From Halobacillus litoralis (lineage in GTDB: Bacteria > Bacillota > Bacilli > Bacillales > Halobacillaceae): a DNA stretch of 64,000 nt. The position numbers and the translations under genes are program-made. Location: assembly GCF_009856355.1 (NCBI RefSeq), contig NZ_WMEW01000004.1:176747-240746 (forward strand), in the 5' to 3' direction. The notes below the pieces were generated by a model. That model saw only the letters and a program-made list of their open reading frames with translations, did no database searches and was not told where the DNA came from. Below are positions 27,070-36,161 of this stretch, one piece after another (positions within the stretch are counted from its first letter, which is position 1; each line of letters begins with the position of its first letter).

Positions 27070-28293
27070 ATGAGATCATGCGGGGTTGTTGTCGAGTACA
27101 ACCCGTTTCATAACGGGCATTACTATCATTTGGAACAAGCCAGGGAACATTCCGGTGCGGATGTGATGATCGCCATTATGAGCGGTCATTTCCTTCAGCG
27201 AGGGGAACCGGCCATAATGGATAAATGGCACCGGGCCGAGGCAGCCTTGAAAAACGGAGCGGATCTTGTGCTTGAATTACCGTTCCTGTATGCCGTCCAG
27301 CACAGCGATTATTTCAGCCAGGGCGCTGTACAGACACTTATTGAAGCCGGAGTCGACGCCATATGCTTCGGTAGTGAAAGCGGGGATATCGATGCTTTTA
27401 TGAAGGCATACAGCCATATGAATGACTATCAGGAGGAATATAACACAGCCTTAAGGACCCATTTAAACGAAGGACACTCGTTCCCCGAATCCTCACGTCT
27501 GGCTTATGAGTCCATCCAGTTCCCTTCAGAAGCCGTTGATCTATCCCAGCCCAACAACATCCTGGGATACAGCTATGTAAAGCAGATCATGTCCTACGCC
27601 CCTTCTGTCACCCCTTTGACCATCCATAGGAAGAGCAGCCATTACCACGACGAGCACATCACAGGGCCTATCGCCAGTGCTACAAGCATCCGCCGGCAGA
27701 TGATCGAGGCTGGAGCCCTGACAAAGGAAACAAAGCAGACGATGCCCGCAGAGGTCCCTGACCTTCTTGATGACTATAAAAACACCTACGGCTGCTGGCA
27801 TCAGTGGGAAGCGTATTTCCACCTGCTCCAATACAAAGTCCTCACGATGGATGAAGAGACACTACGGTGTTTCCACGGCATGGATGAGGGGCTTGAATAC
27901 CGGCTGAAACGAGCGATGAAAAAAGCTGTTACATTTGAGGATTTCATGAACCGCGTCAAAACAAAACGGTATACATGGACGAGGCTGCAGCGCACGATGA
28001 CGCATCTTCTCGTCGGTACAGACAAGGATGAAGCACGACGGGGTTTAAGAGAAACGCCCCCTCCCTACGCCCGTATCCTCGGCATGAACGAGACCGGAAG
28101 GAAATATTTAAAATGGGCCAAGAAAGAGACCGAAACATCGTTTATCACCCAGCCCCAGGCGATGCAGCACCCGCTCCTGGATCTGGAATCACGGGCGGCA
28201 GCGGCTTATTACAGCCTTTTACCTGCTGCTGATCGCGTCAGCCGGTTAAACCGGGAATACGAAGCCCCGGTCATTTTGTCTACGAATATGTAA
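27070..28293 (+). CDS. tmcAL: tRNA(Met) cytidine acetate ligase TmcAL (YlbM)
   Basis: 407 residues. Nucleotidyltransferase-fold enzyme which activates acetate with ATP and makes N4-acetylcytidine at the wobble base of elongator tRNA-Met. The HxGH-type motif is HNGH at 14-17, inside GVVVEYNPFHNGHYYHL; SGHFLQRGEPAIMDKW and FGSESGD are further family segments. Start ATG after AAAGGAGG. It is divergent from the YceD-family gene and convergent with ylbL, sharing a bidirectional terminator. Confidence 0.95.
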   Translation: MRSCGVVVEYNPFHNGHYYHLEQAREHSGADVMIAIMSGHFLQRGEPAIMDKWHRAEAALKNGADLVLELPFLYAVQHSDYFSQGAVQTLIEAGVDAICFGSESGDIDAFMKAYSHMNDYQEEYNTALRTHLNEGHSFPESSRLAYESIQFPSEAVDLSQPNNILGYSYVKQIMSYAPSVTPLTIHRKSSHYHDEHITGPIASATSIRRQMIEAGALTKETKQTMPAEVPDLLDDYKNTYGCWHQWEAYFHLLQYKVLTMDEETLRCFHGMDEGLEYRLKRAMKKAVTFEDFMNRVKTKRYTWTRLQRTMTHLLVGTDKDEARRGLRETPPPYARILGMNETGRKYLKWAKKETETSFITQPQAMQHPLLDLESRAAAAYYSLLPAADRVSRLNREYEAPVILSTNM

Positions 28294-28341
28294 AAAAAAA
28301 GCGCTGGGTCGCCTGTTTTCTCAGGTGACCCAGCGCTTTTT
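28293..28341. terminator. Bidirectional terminator between tmcAL and ylbL
   Basis: Long stem AGCGCTGGGTC.CCTG / CAGG.GACCCAGCGCT with A-run before and T-run after, so it works for both converging genes. Confidence 0.92.
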
Positions 28342-28350
28342 ATCAGCAGA

Positions 28351-29379
28351 TCAGGTTTGATCAGCGTTTCGATTCTTCAAATAATCCAGGGCATCCTGGA
28401 AGGTATCTACAGGGACAATTTCCATTTCTGTATCGATATCTTCCGCTGCTGCCTTAGCTGTTTCATAGTTCGAACCCTGTCTTCCTTCTTCATTAGGGGC
28501 GAAGAAAACGTCAGCTCCATGTTCCGAAGCCGCAACAACTTTTTTATCAATACCACCGATTCTGCCGACGACGCCCTCGTAATTGATTTCGCCTGTTCCA
28601 GCAATCTCAAGGCCTTGTGTGATATCCTCTTCTGTCAATTGGTCATAGATTTCAAGGGAGAACATTAAACCAGCACTCGGTCCTCCGATTTCTCCACTTT
28701 TCACTTTTACTTCAGGGTCCACTTCGACCGTTCTGTCTGTTACCAGGGAAATCCCTACACCGACTTTTTCAGGCGTGTCAGGAAAAGGAGCCAGCTCAAT
28801 GTCGCGCTCCAGAGTTTCCTCTCCCCGGACGAGGGTTAAGGTAACTTGAGAACCGGCTTCTTTTCCATTGACATAATCAATCAAATCACTCGTTTCCTGA
28901 ATATCTTTTCCATCTACTTTTGTAATCTGATCACCGATCTCCAATACTTCCTCCGCCGGCATTCCTTCAATGACACTCATGACAAAGACGCCTTCGTAAT
29001 TGATATCAATATCCCGATCTGCTGCCTGGTAAGCGACTACCTTGGACGCCTCCTGGGAGGATTCCATCATCTGCAGCTGGGCGTGATAGTATTCTTCCTC
29101 ACTTACCCCTTCCGGACGAATGTCTTCGATAGGGTAGATTTGATGGAACGGCTGAAACTGGGCAAGCAGCCAGAGAATGGGTGTCGCTTGTCCACCCCGG
29201 ACCGTGACGAGGTGCATATCCCCTTCGCTCGGATAGCCCCCGGCCACCTCCACAATATCATCCAGCGCATCCGCAGTTCCTGGTTTATATATGTAATAAG
29301 GCAGTCGCCATGAGGTTAACAGGACCGTCACTAAGATAACGATTATTCCTGTAATAACCAGCTTTCTATTCGCTTTCAT
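28351..29379 (-). CDS. ylbL: YlbL, membrane-anchored PDZ / Lon-type serine protease
   Basis: 342 residues: N-terminal transmembrane anchor (LVITGIIVILVTVLLTSW), a PDZ domain (about 125-200, containing EGMPAEEVLEIGDQITKVDGK), and a Lon (S16) protease domain with the catalytic pair Ser235 in GGPSAGLMFSLE and Lys280 in GGIDKKVVAASEHGAD. Related SepM proteins process a pheromone in streptococci; YlbL in B. subtilis clears the division inhibitor YneA after DNA damage. Start after AAGGAG. It overlaps the end of ylbK by 14 bases, indicating coupled expression. Confidence 0.93.
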   Translation of the reverse strand: MKANRKLVITGIIVILVTVLLTSWRLPYYIYKPGTADALDDIVEVAGGYPSEGDMHLVTVRGGQATPILWLLAQFQPFHQIYPIEDIRPEGVSEEEYYHAQLQMMESSQEASKVVAYQAADRDIDINYEGVFVMSVIEGMPAEEVLEIGDQITKVDGKDIQETSDLIDYVNGKEAGSQVTLTLVRGEETLERDIELAPFPDTPEKVGVGISLVTDRTVEVDPEVKVKSGEIGGPSAGLMFSLEIYDQLTEEDITQGLEIAGTGEINYEGVVGRIGGIDKKVVAASEHGADVFFAPNEEGRQGSNYETAKAAAEDIDTEMEIVPVDTFQDALDYLKNRNADQT

Positions 29380-30172
29380 GATCTTTTAACTCCTTCCAAG
29401 CCGCAAGCTTTTCCTTGATTTCCTCTATCCTGTCCTCCGCAGCCTTTTCCCCCGCTTTCACTATATCCTCCAGGTTCGTAAACGCCCTTGAACTGTAGGC
29501 AGCAACGTCGGGCTTTATCATAACATCCGCGTCTGAGGACACCCCGATGGCGTTGACGAGCTCATCCTGCATAATATCGATACTCTGGGTAATCACGTCA
29601 TAAATGGAATGAATATTGGGATCAGAATCAAAATGGGCGCAGTCCACGGCAATAATGAAATCAGCCCCCATCTTCTTGGCAACGGAAACAGGAACGCGGT
29701 CAATGACACCGCCATCCACATACAGCCGGTTATTAATTTTTTCAGGCACAAAGATCCCCGGTATGGCGATACTCGCCCGGACGGCATCACAGGCGGGCCC
29801 GGTGGTGAACACCTTTTTTTCTCCTGCATACAAATCTGTAGCTACAATCGAGAGAGGAATATTGAAGTCCTCGATATTCTTTCCGAATGTAAACAGCCGG
29901 ATATACTCCTTAATTCTGCGTCCCAGCACAAAGCCCATCTTAGGTACGGTAAAATCCAGGTAATACTTCCGCTTAAAGGTTAAGGCCAGCTTATACATAT
30001 CCTCGATGCTCTGCCCCGCAGCAAAAAAAGAGCCGACAAGAGCTCCCATACTGCTTCCCGCCACCATATCCACAGGAATATCATGATCATGAAGGACTTT
30101 TATGACGCCCAGATGAGCGAAACCACGCGCTCCGCCTGAACCAAGCGCCAGTCCAACGACAGGTTTATTCAT
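29366..30172 (-). CDS. ylbK: Patatin-like phospholipase family protein YlbK
   Basis: 268 residues. Patatin/RssA-like hydrolase with oxyanion loop GSGGARG (11-17), nucleophile elbow GSSMG (Ser41) and the DGG of the catalytic dyad (YVDGGVIDRVPV). No signal peptide, so cytosolic or membrane-associated lipid hydrolase; substrate unknown. Start follows GAAGGGGG. It is divergent from ylbJ and overlaps ylbL. Confidence 0.93.
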   Translation of the reverse strand: MNKPVVGLALGSGGARGFAHLGVIKVLHDHDIPVDMVAGSSMGALVGSFFAAGQSIEDMYKLALTFKRKYYLDFTVPKMGFVLGRRIKEYIRLFTFGKNIEDFNIPLSIVATDLYAGEKKVFTTGPACDAVRASIAIPGIFVPEKINNRLYVDGGVIDRVPVSVAKKMGADFIIAVDCAHFDSDPNIHSIYDVITQSIDIMQDELVNAIGVSSDADVMIKPDVAAYSSRAFTNLEDIVKAGEKAAEDRIEEIKEKLAAWKELKDHESE

Positions 30173-30343
30173 GCCTATTCCCCCTTCATCATGTGGTTTA
30201 TTTTATGGAATAAACCATTCCCTTATGAGCGTACAAATGATATAGGGACAAGTCGTATCTTTGTCGAAATCTATCACCATTTTACTATTTCCCCAGTCAT
30301 AAGTACAGGAAACTGCGAATGGAAAGGAGGGGGTTCCATACCT

Positions 30344-31507
30344 GTGATTAAAACCATCGTCTTCGCTGTTTTCGCAGCCGGGCTGGCTGCTGCCTTAATC
30401 CTTTTCCCCACCCCTGTATTAACAGCAAGTTTGAGAGGACTTGATCTTTGGTGGGAAGTCGTTTTCCCTTCGCTGCTTCCTTTTTTCATCACAGCCGAAC
30501 TTTTAATCGGATTCGGCGTTGTACACGGTCTCGGAGCCGTCAGTGAACGGATCATGCGTCCGTTATTCAACGTGCCCGGCTGCGGAGGATTCGTCTGGGT
30601 CATGGGGATGGCAAGCGGATACCCTGCAGGCGCAAGGTGGACGACGGACCTGTACAAAAATGGACAGGTAACAAAAACAGAGGCGGAAAGGCTCGTGGCT
30701 TTTACGAATGCCTCCAGCCCTTTATTCATTTTCGGTGCCGTCGCCGTCGGCTTTTTCCACGACGCCCGGCTTGGGATTTTGATTGCCCTCGCCCATTACG
30801 GCGGCGGCTTTCTCATTGGTATCATGATGAGGTTCTATAAAGGTAATGAGCGGTCACATATCCGGGACCACACCTCTCCCTCTCTCAAGGAAGCCTTCTG
30901 GATCATGCACCATTCCAGAATCAAAGATGGACGGACGCTCGGAAAACTGCTGGGCGACGCTGTGACAAAATCCGTCGATACCCTGCTGATGGTGGGCGGA
31001 TTCATTATGTTGTTTTCTGTTCTCACTGAATTACTGAAGCAGACCGGGCTCATCCATCTCTTCACTCATGTACTGGCTCTTACCGGCCTGCCGGAGGGTT
31101 TCCATGTCCCTTTAACAGCAGGACTGCTGGAACTGACGACAGGAATCGGCGCTGTCACCCAATCCCATGAGGCACTCCTGGCTCAGCTGGTGGCAGTAAG
31201 CTTCATTCTCGGGTTTCACGGTTTTTCTATACAAGCCCAGATCGCAAGCATTCTGGCAGAAACAGATATTCGTTTTCTCCCCTATGCACTGGCCAGGTGT
31301 GCCCATGCCGTTATCGCCGCCTGCCTGATCTACCTGCTGTACTTTCTGTACCAGCCCTTTCAAACATCCACCATCCCAAGCTGGAACCCTGCCCGGTCGG
31401 ATCCTTTTTCCATACTGGCGTTTTTCCAGCAGTATGGGCCTCCTGTGACTATGGGGGCAATCCTGCTGATGATCTTCATCCGCTGGCGGGCACGCCCGAG
31501 GAATTGA
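30344..31507 (+). CDS. ylbJ: Sporulation integral membrane protein YlbJ
   Basis: 387 residues from the GTG start, with about eight to ten transmembrane helices and nucleoside-recognition (Gate)-like segments such as FPSLLPFFITAELLIGFGV and SGYPAGARWTTDLY. YlbJ is a sigma-E-controlled membrane protein needed for heat-resistant spores in B. subtilis; its transport substrate is unknown. The frame stays open 51 codons upstream, but that stretch has no membrane segment and the AAAGGAGGGGG site at about 30323 points to the GTG, although spacing is a little long. Divergent from ylbK. Confidence 0.9.
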   Translation: MIKTIVFAVFAAGLAAALILFPTPVLTASLRGLDLWWEVVFPSLLPFFITAELLIGFGVVHGLGAVSERIMRPLFNVPGCGGFVWVMGMASGYPAGARWTTDLYKNGQVTKTEAERLVAFTNASSPLFIFGAVAVGFFHDARLGILIALAHYGGGFLIGIMMRFYKGNERSHIRDHTSPSLKEAFWIMHHSRIKDGRTLGKLLGDAVTKSVDTLLMVGGFIMLFSVLTELLKQTGLIHLFTHVLALTGLPEGFHVPLTAGLLELTTGIGAVTQSHEALLAQLVAVSFILGFHGFSIQAQIASILAETDIRFLPYALARCAHAVIAACLIYLLYFLYQPFQTSTIPSWNPARSDPFSILAFFQQYGPPVTMGAILLMIFIRWRARPRN

Positions 31508-31562
31508 TTTTTCACATTCCATGAGGGAAACACCTCCCGTGTCTGATGAATGTTTTTCATTG

Positions 31563-31599
31563 AAAAAATAAGGCTGTCGGGCAAATGCCCGACAGCCTT
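31563..31599 (-). terminator. Terminator between ylbJ and coaD
   Basis: Perfect stem AAGGCTGTCGGGC / GCCCGACAGCCTT. The T-tract is on the minus strand, so it mainly ends the coaD transcript, about 125 bases after the coaD stop. Confidence 0.85.
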
Positions 31600-31722
31600 C
31601 GTTGATGGATTTGTTATTCTGTGAAACAAGGTCTTTTATTAGAATGACCGTTCGTTTCCCTATGGTCTGCCGTACATGGACAGACAATCTTATATTAACC
31701 AGGGTGAAAAGCACTTTTTTTA

Positions 31723-32211
<489 letters not shown>

Positions 32212-32760
32212 TCATTCAAAAATAGATACACCGATATTACTGCCATAATGATCGGTTTTCACCCGTTTAAACGGCCCCACCTGCTCAGGGATTTTTTCCG
32301 AAGCATCGTGTTCGCAGATGATTTTCGCTCCTTCTGCGGTAAGACCGTACTTTAAAAGCGCTTCCATCAGTTCCTTATAGGAAAACTTTTTATAAGGAGG
32401 GTCGAGGAAGATATAGTTGAATTGAAGCCCGCGTTTACCAGCCGCTTTCATAGCCCGGTACGCATCCGTGCGGAATACCTCTGCGCGGTCCTCCAGCTTC
32501 AGCAGTTCTATATTTTCATACACTGTCTTGACCGCCTGATGCTGCTGGTCAACAAACACACAGGAATCAACCCCCCGGCTGATCGCCTCTATTCCAAGAC
32601 CTCCGCTTCCCGCAAAAAGATCAAGAGCTCTGCCTCCGTCAAAAAAAGGGCCGATCCCGTGAAATACAGCTTCTTTCACTTTATCTGTCGTTGGACGTGT
32701 TTTATGTGTAGGGACCGACTTCAATGGTCTTCCCTTATAATCGCCTGCAATTACTCGCAT
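32212..32760 (-). CDS. rsmD: 16S rRNA (guanine-966 N2)-methyltransferase RsmD
   Basis: 182 residues. MRVIAGDYKGRPL start, then SAM-binding ALDLFAGSGGLGIEAISRG, and the catalytic motif IFLDPPYKK near residue 120. Methylates G966 of 16S rRNA during 30S assembly. The ATG follows GAGGTG; upstream in-frame codons lack a site. First gene of the rsmD-coaD transcript. The 280 bases upstream up to the next gene hold that gene's terminator and no other gene. Confidence 0.96.
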   Translation of the reverse strand: MRVIAGDYKGRPLKSVPTHKTRPTTDKVKEAVFHGIGPFFDGGRALDLFAGSGGLGIEAISRGVDSCVFVDQQHQAVKTVYENIELLKLEDRAEVFRTDAYRAMKAAGKRGLQFNYIFLDPPYKKFSYKELMEALLKYGLTAEGAKIICEHDASEKIPEQVGPFKRVKTDHYGSNIGVSIFE

Positions 32761-33010
32761 CCAGTACACCTCACTTGTCAGCATTCCCCATAATCCTACC
32801 ACAAATCCGAACAAGCAGGGAAGTACAACCCTGTGACCCAGCAGGAAGAAAAAAATTTATCCAATCATGAATAAAAGAAAACCCCACCGTCCATACTAGT
32901 TGTTGAAGCGGATGATACTGCTTCTGAAAACGGAGAAGGCTTACATCCCCATAAGCTCTTCCTCCGGTTTCTCCTCTCCCTTTACTTTTTTGTTTCATTT
33001 CACATGATAC

Positions 33011-33042
33011 AAAAAAGCAGGGCTGTCCTTCATGGACAGCCC
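33011..33042 (-). terminator. Terminator after the 454-residue secreted unknown
   Basis: Stem AGGGCTGTCC / GGACAGCCCT beginning at the stop codon, followed by CTGCTTTTTT on the minus strand. Confidence 0.9.
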
Positions 33043-34406
33043 TATTTTTTTTGGAGATTCCACACACCTTTTCCCTTTACCGCTTGAATGTCAAGAAGCT
33101 GCTTCAACTCGTCCTGCTTCATGTATACCGTCTTATCCAGGGAGATGATCACCTCTTTCCCCGTGCCAAAACTCTCTTCGTTTACGATAAAGGTCTCCTG
33201 ATCCAGGAAAAAACGATAATGGTTATCCTCTGTCTGTATCCGGAAGACCTTCCCGTCGTCCAGAACGGCCCACGAATACCCGGAGGCTTCCAATATGGAA
33301 ACGAGGGGAAAATAAATGGTCTGCTTGTATTGGACCACCTGCCCCTCCATCCGGGTATTATGAAAATAGAGGTCGTGATCAAACGTGAAAAAGAAGGGCG
33401 CATCCTTATCATTTCTCCTCTTTTGAAAGAAACGGGTCTCCCCCTGATTCACCTCGGAGAGCGTCCCATCCAAAAAAGCCGGTATGTCTTCCACCTGCTC
33501 AGCTGCGAGCATCCGCTTTTTCCACGCCTGGAGCTGCGGTTCTGCCAGTCCTTCCCTCAGCTTACCAGAAGCTTTCGTACCCGGAGGTTCAGAAAGATAG
33601 AGGTCCTTCAGCACGCGTTCATAAAAATCGGATGAACCGGAGGATGCCTGTTGAAGGTGCGCACCAAGAATTTCCCCCTCAAGCTTCTCCACTTCCCTGT
33701 TCTTCACGGTCATAAAGGGAACCGTGCCGCCTGTGTGATTGTGATCCAGCTCAACCACTGTCCCGTTCAGCCCATTCAACGCCCGGCGGAGGACCTTTTT
33801 TTGTGCATAAGTCAGAGGATCACTCTTATGGTAGATCACCACATTATCTCCAGTCCTCCATACATCCTCGGCTGCATGGGCTGCAAAAAGAGGAAAAGGC
33901 TCTCCAGTCCGCTGGAAACGGTAATAATGGACATGTTCCATAGCAATATCACTTTCTACTGTCACGGGCGCTGTCCATACAAAAGCTTCCCCTGAAAAAT
34001 CCTTTACGGTCACGGTCAAAGGAATATCCTTGGATTCACCATCTTTATACAGCTCCACCAGCCACGACGCAGGCAGAAAACCACCATCAAAAGGCCGTTG
34101 ATAATGAACGGTGACCGGATCACCGCCTTCGTAGTTCAACTGATCCCTTTCCAACCAACAGGGACGTTCGTCCTCATACGAACAGGAAACCTCCCCGGCC
34201 GGCTCCGGCCATGACACTTTATAAATGCCGGGAGCCAGATTATGATAAGTCAAGGAAACGGTGAGTGCCCCACTTTCCTTATGAACGACAATCTCCCCTG
34301 CCCCTGCGGCTTCCTGATCCATCTGCTCTGTCATACTCCATTGGAAAAATAAAAAAACCGCCCCGCTCATCAAAACGGTGGACGCGATCTTTATAAAGCG
34401 TTTCAT
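33042..34406 (-). CDS. Uncharacterised membrane-anchored exported protein with stalk-like C-terminal domain
   Basis: 454 residues, not recognised as a whole. An N-terminal segment (FIKIASTVLMSGAVFLFFQW) is a signal anchor or signal peptide. The middle is beta-rich and contains four cysteines only in its first part (VSCSYEDERPCWL). The last ~110 residues (YKQTIYFPLVSILEASGYSW ... QDELKQLLDIQAVK) look like the copper-amine-oxidase N-terminal-like stalk domain common on Bacillales surface proteins. The ATG follows CAGGTGG. It sits alone between rsmD and a short unknown, with its own terminator, and interrupts the ylb order. Function cannot be inferred. Confidence 0.75.
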   Translation of the reverse strand: MKRFIKIASTVLMSGAVFLFFQWSMTEQMDQEAAGAGEIVVHKESGALTVSLTYHNLAPGIYKVSWPEPAGEVSCSYEDERPCWLERDQLNYEGGDPVTVHYQRPFDGGFLPASWLVELYKDGESKDIPLTVTVKDFSGEAFVWTAPVTVESDIAMEHVHYYRFQRTGEPFPLFAAHAAEDVWRTGDNVVIYHKSDPLTYAQKKVLRRALNGLNGTVVELDHNHTGGTVPFMTVKNREVEKLEGEILGAHLQQASSGSSDFYERVLKDLYLSEPPGTKASGKLREGLAEPQLQAWKKRMLAAEQVEDIPAFLDGTLSEVNQGETRFFQKRRNDKDAPFFFTFDHDLYFHNTRMEGQVVQYKQTIYFPLVSILEASGYSWAVLDDGKVFRIQTEDNHYRFFLDQETFIVNEESFGTGKEVIISLDKTVYMKQDELKQLLDIQAVKGKGVWNLQKK

Positions 34407-34506
34407 ACGTACACCCACCTGCAGCTTCTGCTATATTTACCGTTCACATTTAGAAAAAAACATGCTACGTTTAGTTTAATGGATAGGAGAAAGGACGTAC
34501 ATCATC

Positions 34507-34896
34507 ATGATACAAAAATTTATTGAACTCGGCGAAGGCTATGCGGATATTTATGAACTGATTGAAATGGGGAAGCAGATGCCCGGCCGCATTAAGCATG
34601 CCGTTGCTTTTTACTGCGAAAAAGACGGGAGGCCCTCCGCATCCCTTGCGTTAATTATGCACCCGACGGACAACGGCAGGTTCCAGCCGATTTACATGTG
34701 TCGGGAAGGAATTCCAAACCCCCACGAAGTGCCGAATCAGCGGTTCGAGCTTTTTCAAAAGATGGTACAGGAAGCTGGAAAAGAAGTGCATGAGTTTACG
34801 ATCAAGCCCTCCTCCCTGTTTCCTGAAACTGAATTGTACTACCAGCATTTGATTGGAATTTTACGCATGAACCGTTACATTGCTCCATTAAGCTGA
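34507..34896 (+). CDS. Conserved-looking hypothetical protein, 129 residues
   Basis: No signal peptide or membrane segment. The protein is compact and mixed alpha/beta by eye, with segments PGRIKHAVAFYCEKDGRPSASLALIMHP and FQPIYMCREGIPNP. I do not recognise a motif with known chemistry. It has an ATG with AAAGGA about 11 bases upstream and is convergent with ylbG, sharing a bidirectional terminator, which supports it being a real gene. Small proteins of this type occur in the ylb neighbourhood of related Bacillaceae, but I cannot name the family with certainty. Confidence 0.75.
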   Translation: MIQKFIELGEGYADIYELIEMGKQMPGRIKHAVAFYCEKDGRPSASLALIMHPTDNGRFQPIYMCREGIPNPHEVPNQRFELFQKMVQEAGKEVHEFTIKPSSLFPETELYYQHLIGILRMNRYIAPLS

Positions 34897-34924
34897 AAAA
34901 AGCGCCCCTGAGGGCGCTTTTTTT
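34897..34924. terminator. Bidirectional terminator, 129-residue gene / ylbG
   Basis: Stem AAAAGCGCCC / GGGCGCTTTT with A-run and T-run on either side, placed between the two converging stops. Confidence 0.92.
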
Positions 34925-34926
34925 GG

Positions 34927-35205
34927 TTATATTCCCATTTTATAATCATACTGTTTCGCTTTATCAGGCTTCGAATTTTCATAGTCCGTACGCACTTCCG
35001 GTTTATACGATGGGACAACACGGGAAACGAAGGGTAAACGCTCCAGTTTTTCCATCTTGAATTCGACATCCTCCTGATTCACATAAAGTAACGCATACTT
35101 CATCTTTTTGGAGGCGTAGATCAAATGGCCGTGTTTTTTTATCTGTCTAATATTTTTCATATGCTGAAAATATACGATAAGACCTTGCCGGTTTGTTTTG
35201 TTCAT
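34927..35205 (-). CDS. ylbG: YlbG (UPF0298 / DUF2129) protein
   Basis: 92 residues, full length for the family, starting MNKTNRQGLIVYFQHMKNIR and containing HGHLIYASKKMKYALLYVN and PFVSRVVPSYKPEVRTDYE. A small cytosolic protein conserved in Bacillaceae with no known function. The reading frame begins after a GAGGGATGG ribosome site. In B. subtilis it lies next to ylbF; here a 110-residue gene on the other strand stands between them. Confidence 0.92.
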   Translation of the reverse strand: MNKTNRQGLIVYFQHMKNIRQIKKHGHLIYASKKMKYALLYVNQEDVEFKMEKLERLPFVSRVVPSYKPEVRTDYENSKPDKAKQYDYKMGI

Positions 35206-35305
35206 ACCATCCCTCGACTCCCTGTGGAACGTTGATTTCTACCGTAAGTGTACCAAATCCTAAGGTCGGGGGCAATGAAATCAGACAATTTCAGGGAGGG
35301 ATCCA

Positions 35306-35638
35306 ATGATGTGGACAGACCAGGAACAAGCCGTTCATCTGTTTGAGCAGCTGCTGAATGAATCCGCGGAGATAGCGGGGGCGGAGTTTAAATCGTTTAC
35401 GGGCCTTCCTTTTGTTTATGTGTATCCAAGCGGAAACACCGCGCGTGAAGGTATTGAAGACCGGTTAAAGTGGTGCGCGGCGAAAGCAATGAAAGGAAAA
35501 CGCCTGAGTCTTGCGATGAATTATGTACGCAGAACTCAGACGTTTTATGTTTACCGTGTGCGGTTTCTTGTCCCACAGAGAAAAATGTTCTGCTGTGGGA
35601 ATTTTTGTGATGACTGCATCCGTTTTACGAATCCGTAA
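35306..35638 (+). CDS. Small hypothetical protein with C-terminal cysteine cluster
   Basis: 110 residues, not recognised. The first ~95 residues are mixed charged; a tail reading MFCCGNFCDDCIRF holds four cysteines in ten residues, a possible metal or Fe-S ligand set. The ATG (followed by a second ATG) is preceded by GGGAGGG. Its stop codon directly abuts the stop of ylbF on the other strand, with no base between them and no terminator, so the two transcripts must overlap. Sense coding and the good ribosome site support a real gene. Confidence 0.7.
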   Translation: MMWTDQEQAVHLFEQLLNESAEIAGAEFKSFTGLPFVYVYPSGNTAREGIEDRLKWCAAKAMKGKRLSLAMNYVRRTQTFYVYRVRFLVPQRKMFCCGNFCDDCIRFTNP

Positions 35639-36082
35639 TCAGGAAGCGCAGCCGCAGCTTCCACCACTGCCACAGCCGCCGCTGCATCCGGTATCGGTGA
35701 GGGCCATGCCGTTTTTCGGCACCTTGATCTGCTCACTGACACTGAACGCGACACTTTCACTGATTTCATCGAGCAGTTTTTGAAGGTTTCGTTCCGCCCG
35801 CTTGAACTGCGCCACCGTTTCATGCATATCCATGTCCCTTTTCACGGAGCGGACCTGCTTCATGATGGAGTTATAATCAGGGTGATAGCGTCCGAAGCGC
35901 TGTACATCCTCATAATGGTCTTTCATATCTGCAAAGCTTTTAATGAGTCTCTGCGCCTCTTTATCTTGTTCAAGGGCCATTTTTGCCTCTTGATATTGCT
36001 GCATCGTTTCAGAATGGAGAACCATCTGTCCAATCGATTCTGAACGGTCTAAAAGATCGACAATTTCCATTGTTGCTAACAT
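35639..36082 (-). CDS. ylbF: YlbF (RicF), subunit of the Y-complex
   Basis: 147 residues (B. subtilis 149). Helical YlbF/YmcA domain (about 1-120) followed by a Cys-rich tail GCSGGCGSGGSCGCAS with five cysteines. In B. subtilis YlbF, YmcA and YaaT form a complex that carries Fe-S clusters, helps RNase Y mature mRNAs and affects sporulation, competence and biofilm; the C-terminal cysteines are cluster ligands. Start after GGGAGGTGG. Tail-to-tail with the 110-residue gene. Confidence 0.93.
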   Translation of the reverse strand: MLATMEIVDLLDRSESIGQMVLHSETMQQYQEAKMALEQDKEAQRLIKSFADMKDHYEDVQRFGRYHPDYNSIMKQVRSVKRDMDMHETVAQFKRAERNLQKLLDEISESVAFSVSEQIKVPKNGMALTDTGCSGGCGSGGSCGCAS

Positions 36083-36117
36083 ACTGTATGTCCACCTCCC
36101 TCTCTATCTTATCAAAT

Positions 36118-36158
36118 AGAAAAGCAGATGGAAATGAGAGAAACTTTCCACCTGCTTC
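36118..36158 (-). terminator. Terminator after ylbD
   Basis: Stem AGCAGGTGGAAA / TTTCCATCTGCT (one G:T pair) with TTTTCTATTT following on the minus strand. Confidence 0.8.
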
Positions 36159-36161
36159 AAA

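Noticed and set aside
31112..31714. 200-codon minus-strand frame opposite ylbJ
   Set aside because: Antisense to ylbJ across a terminator; no family resemblance and no start signal.
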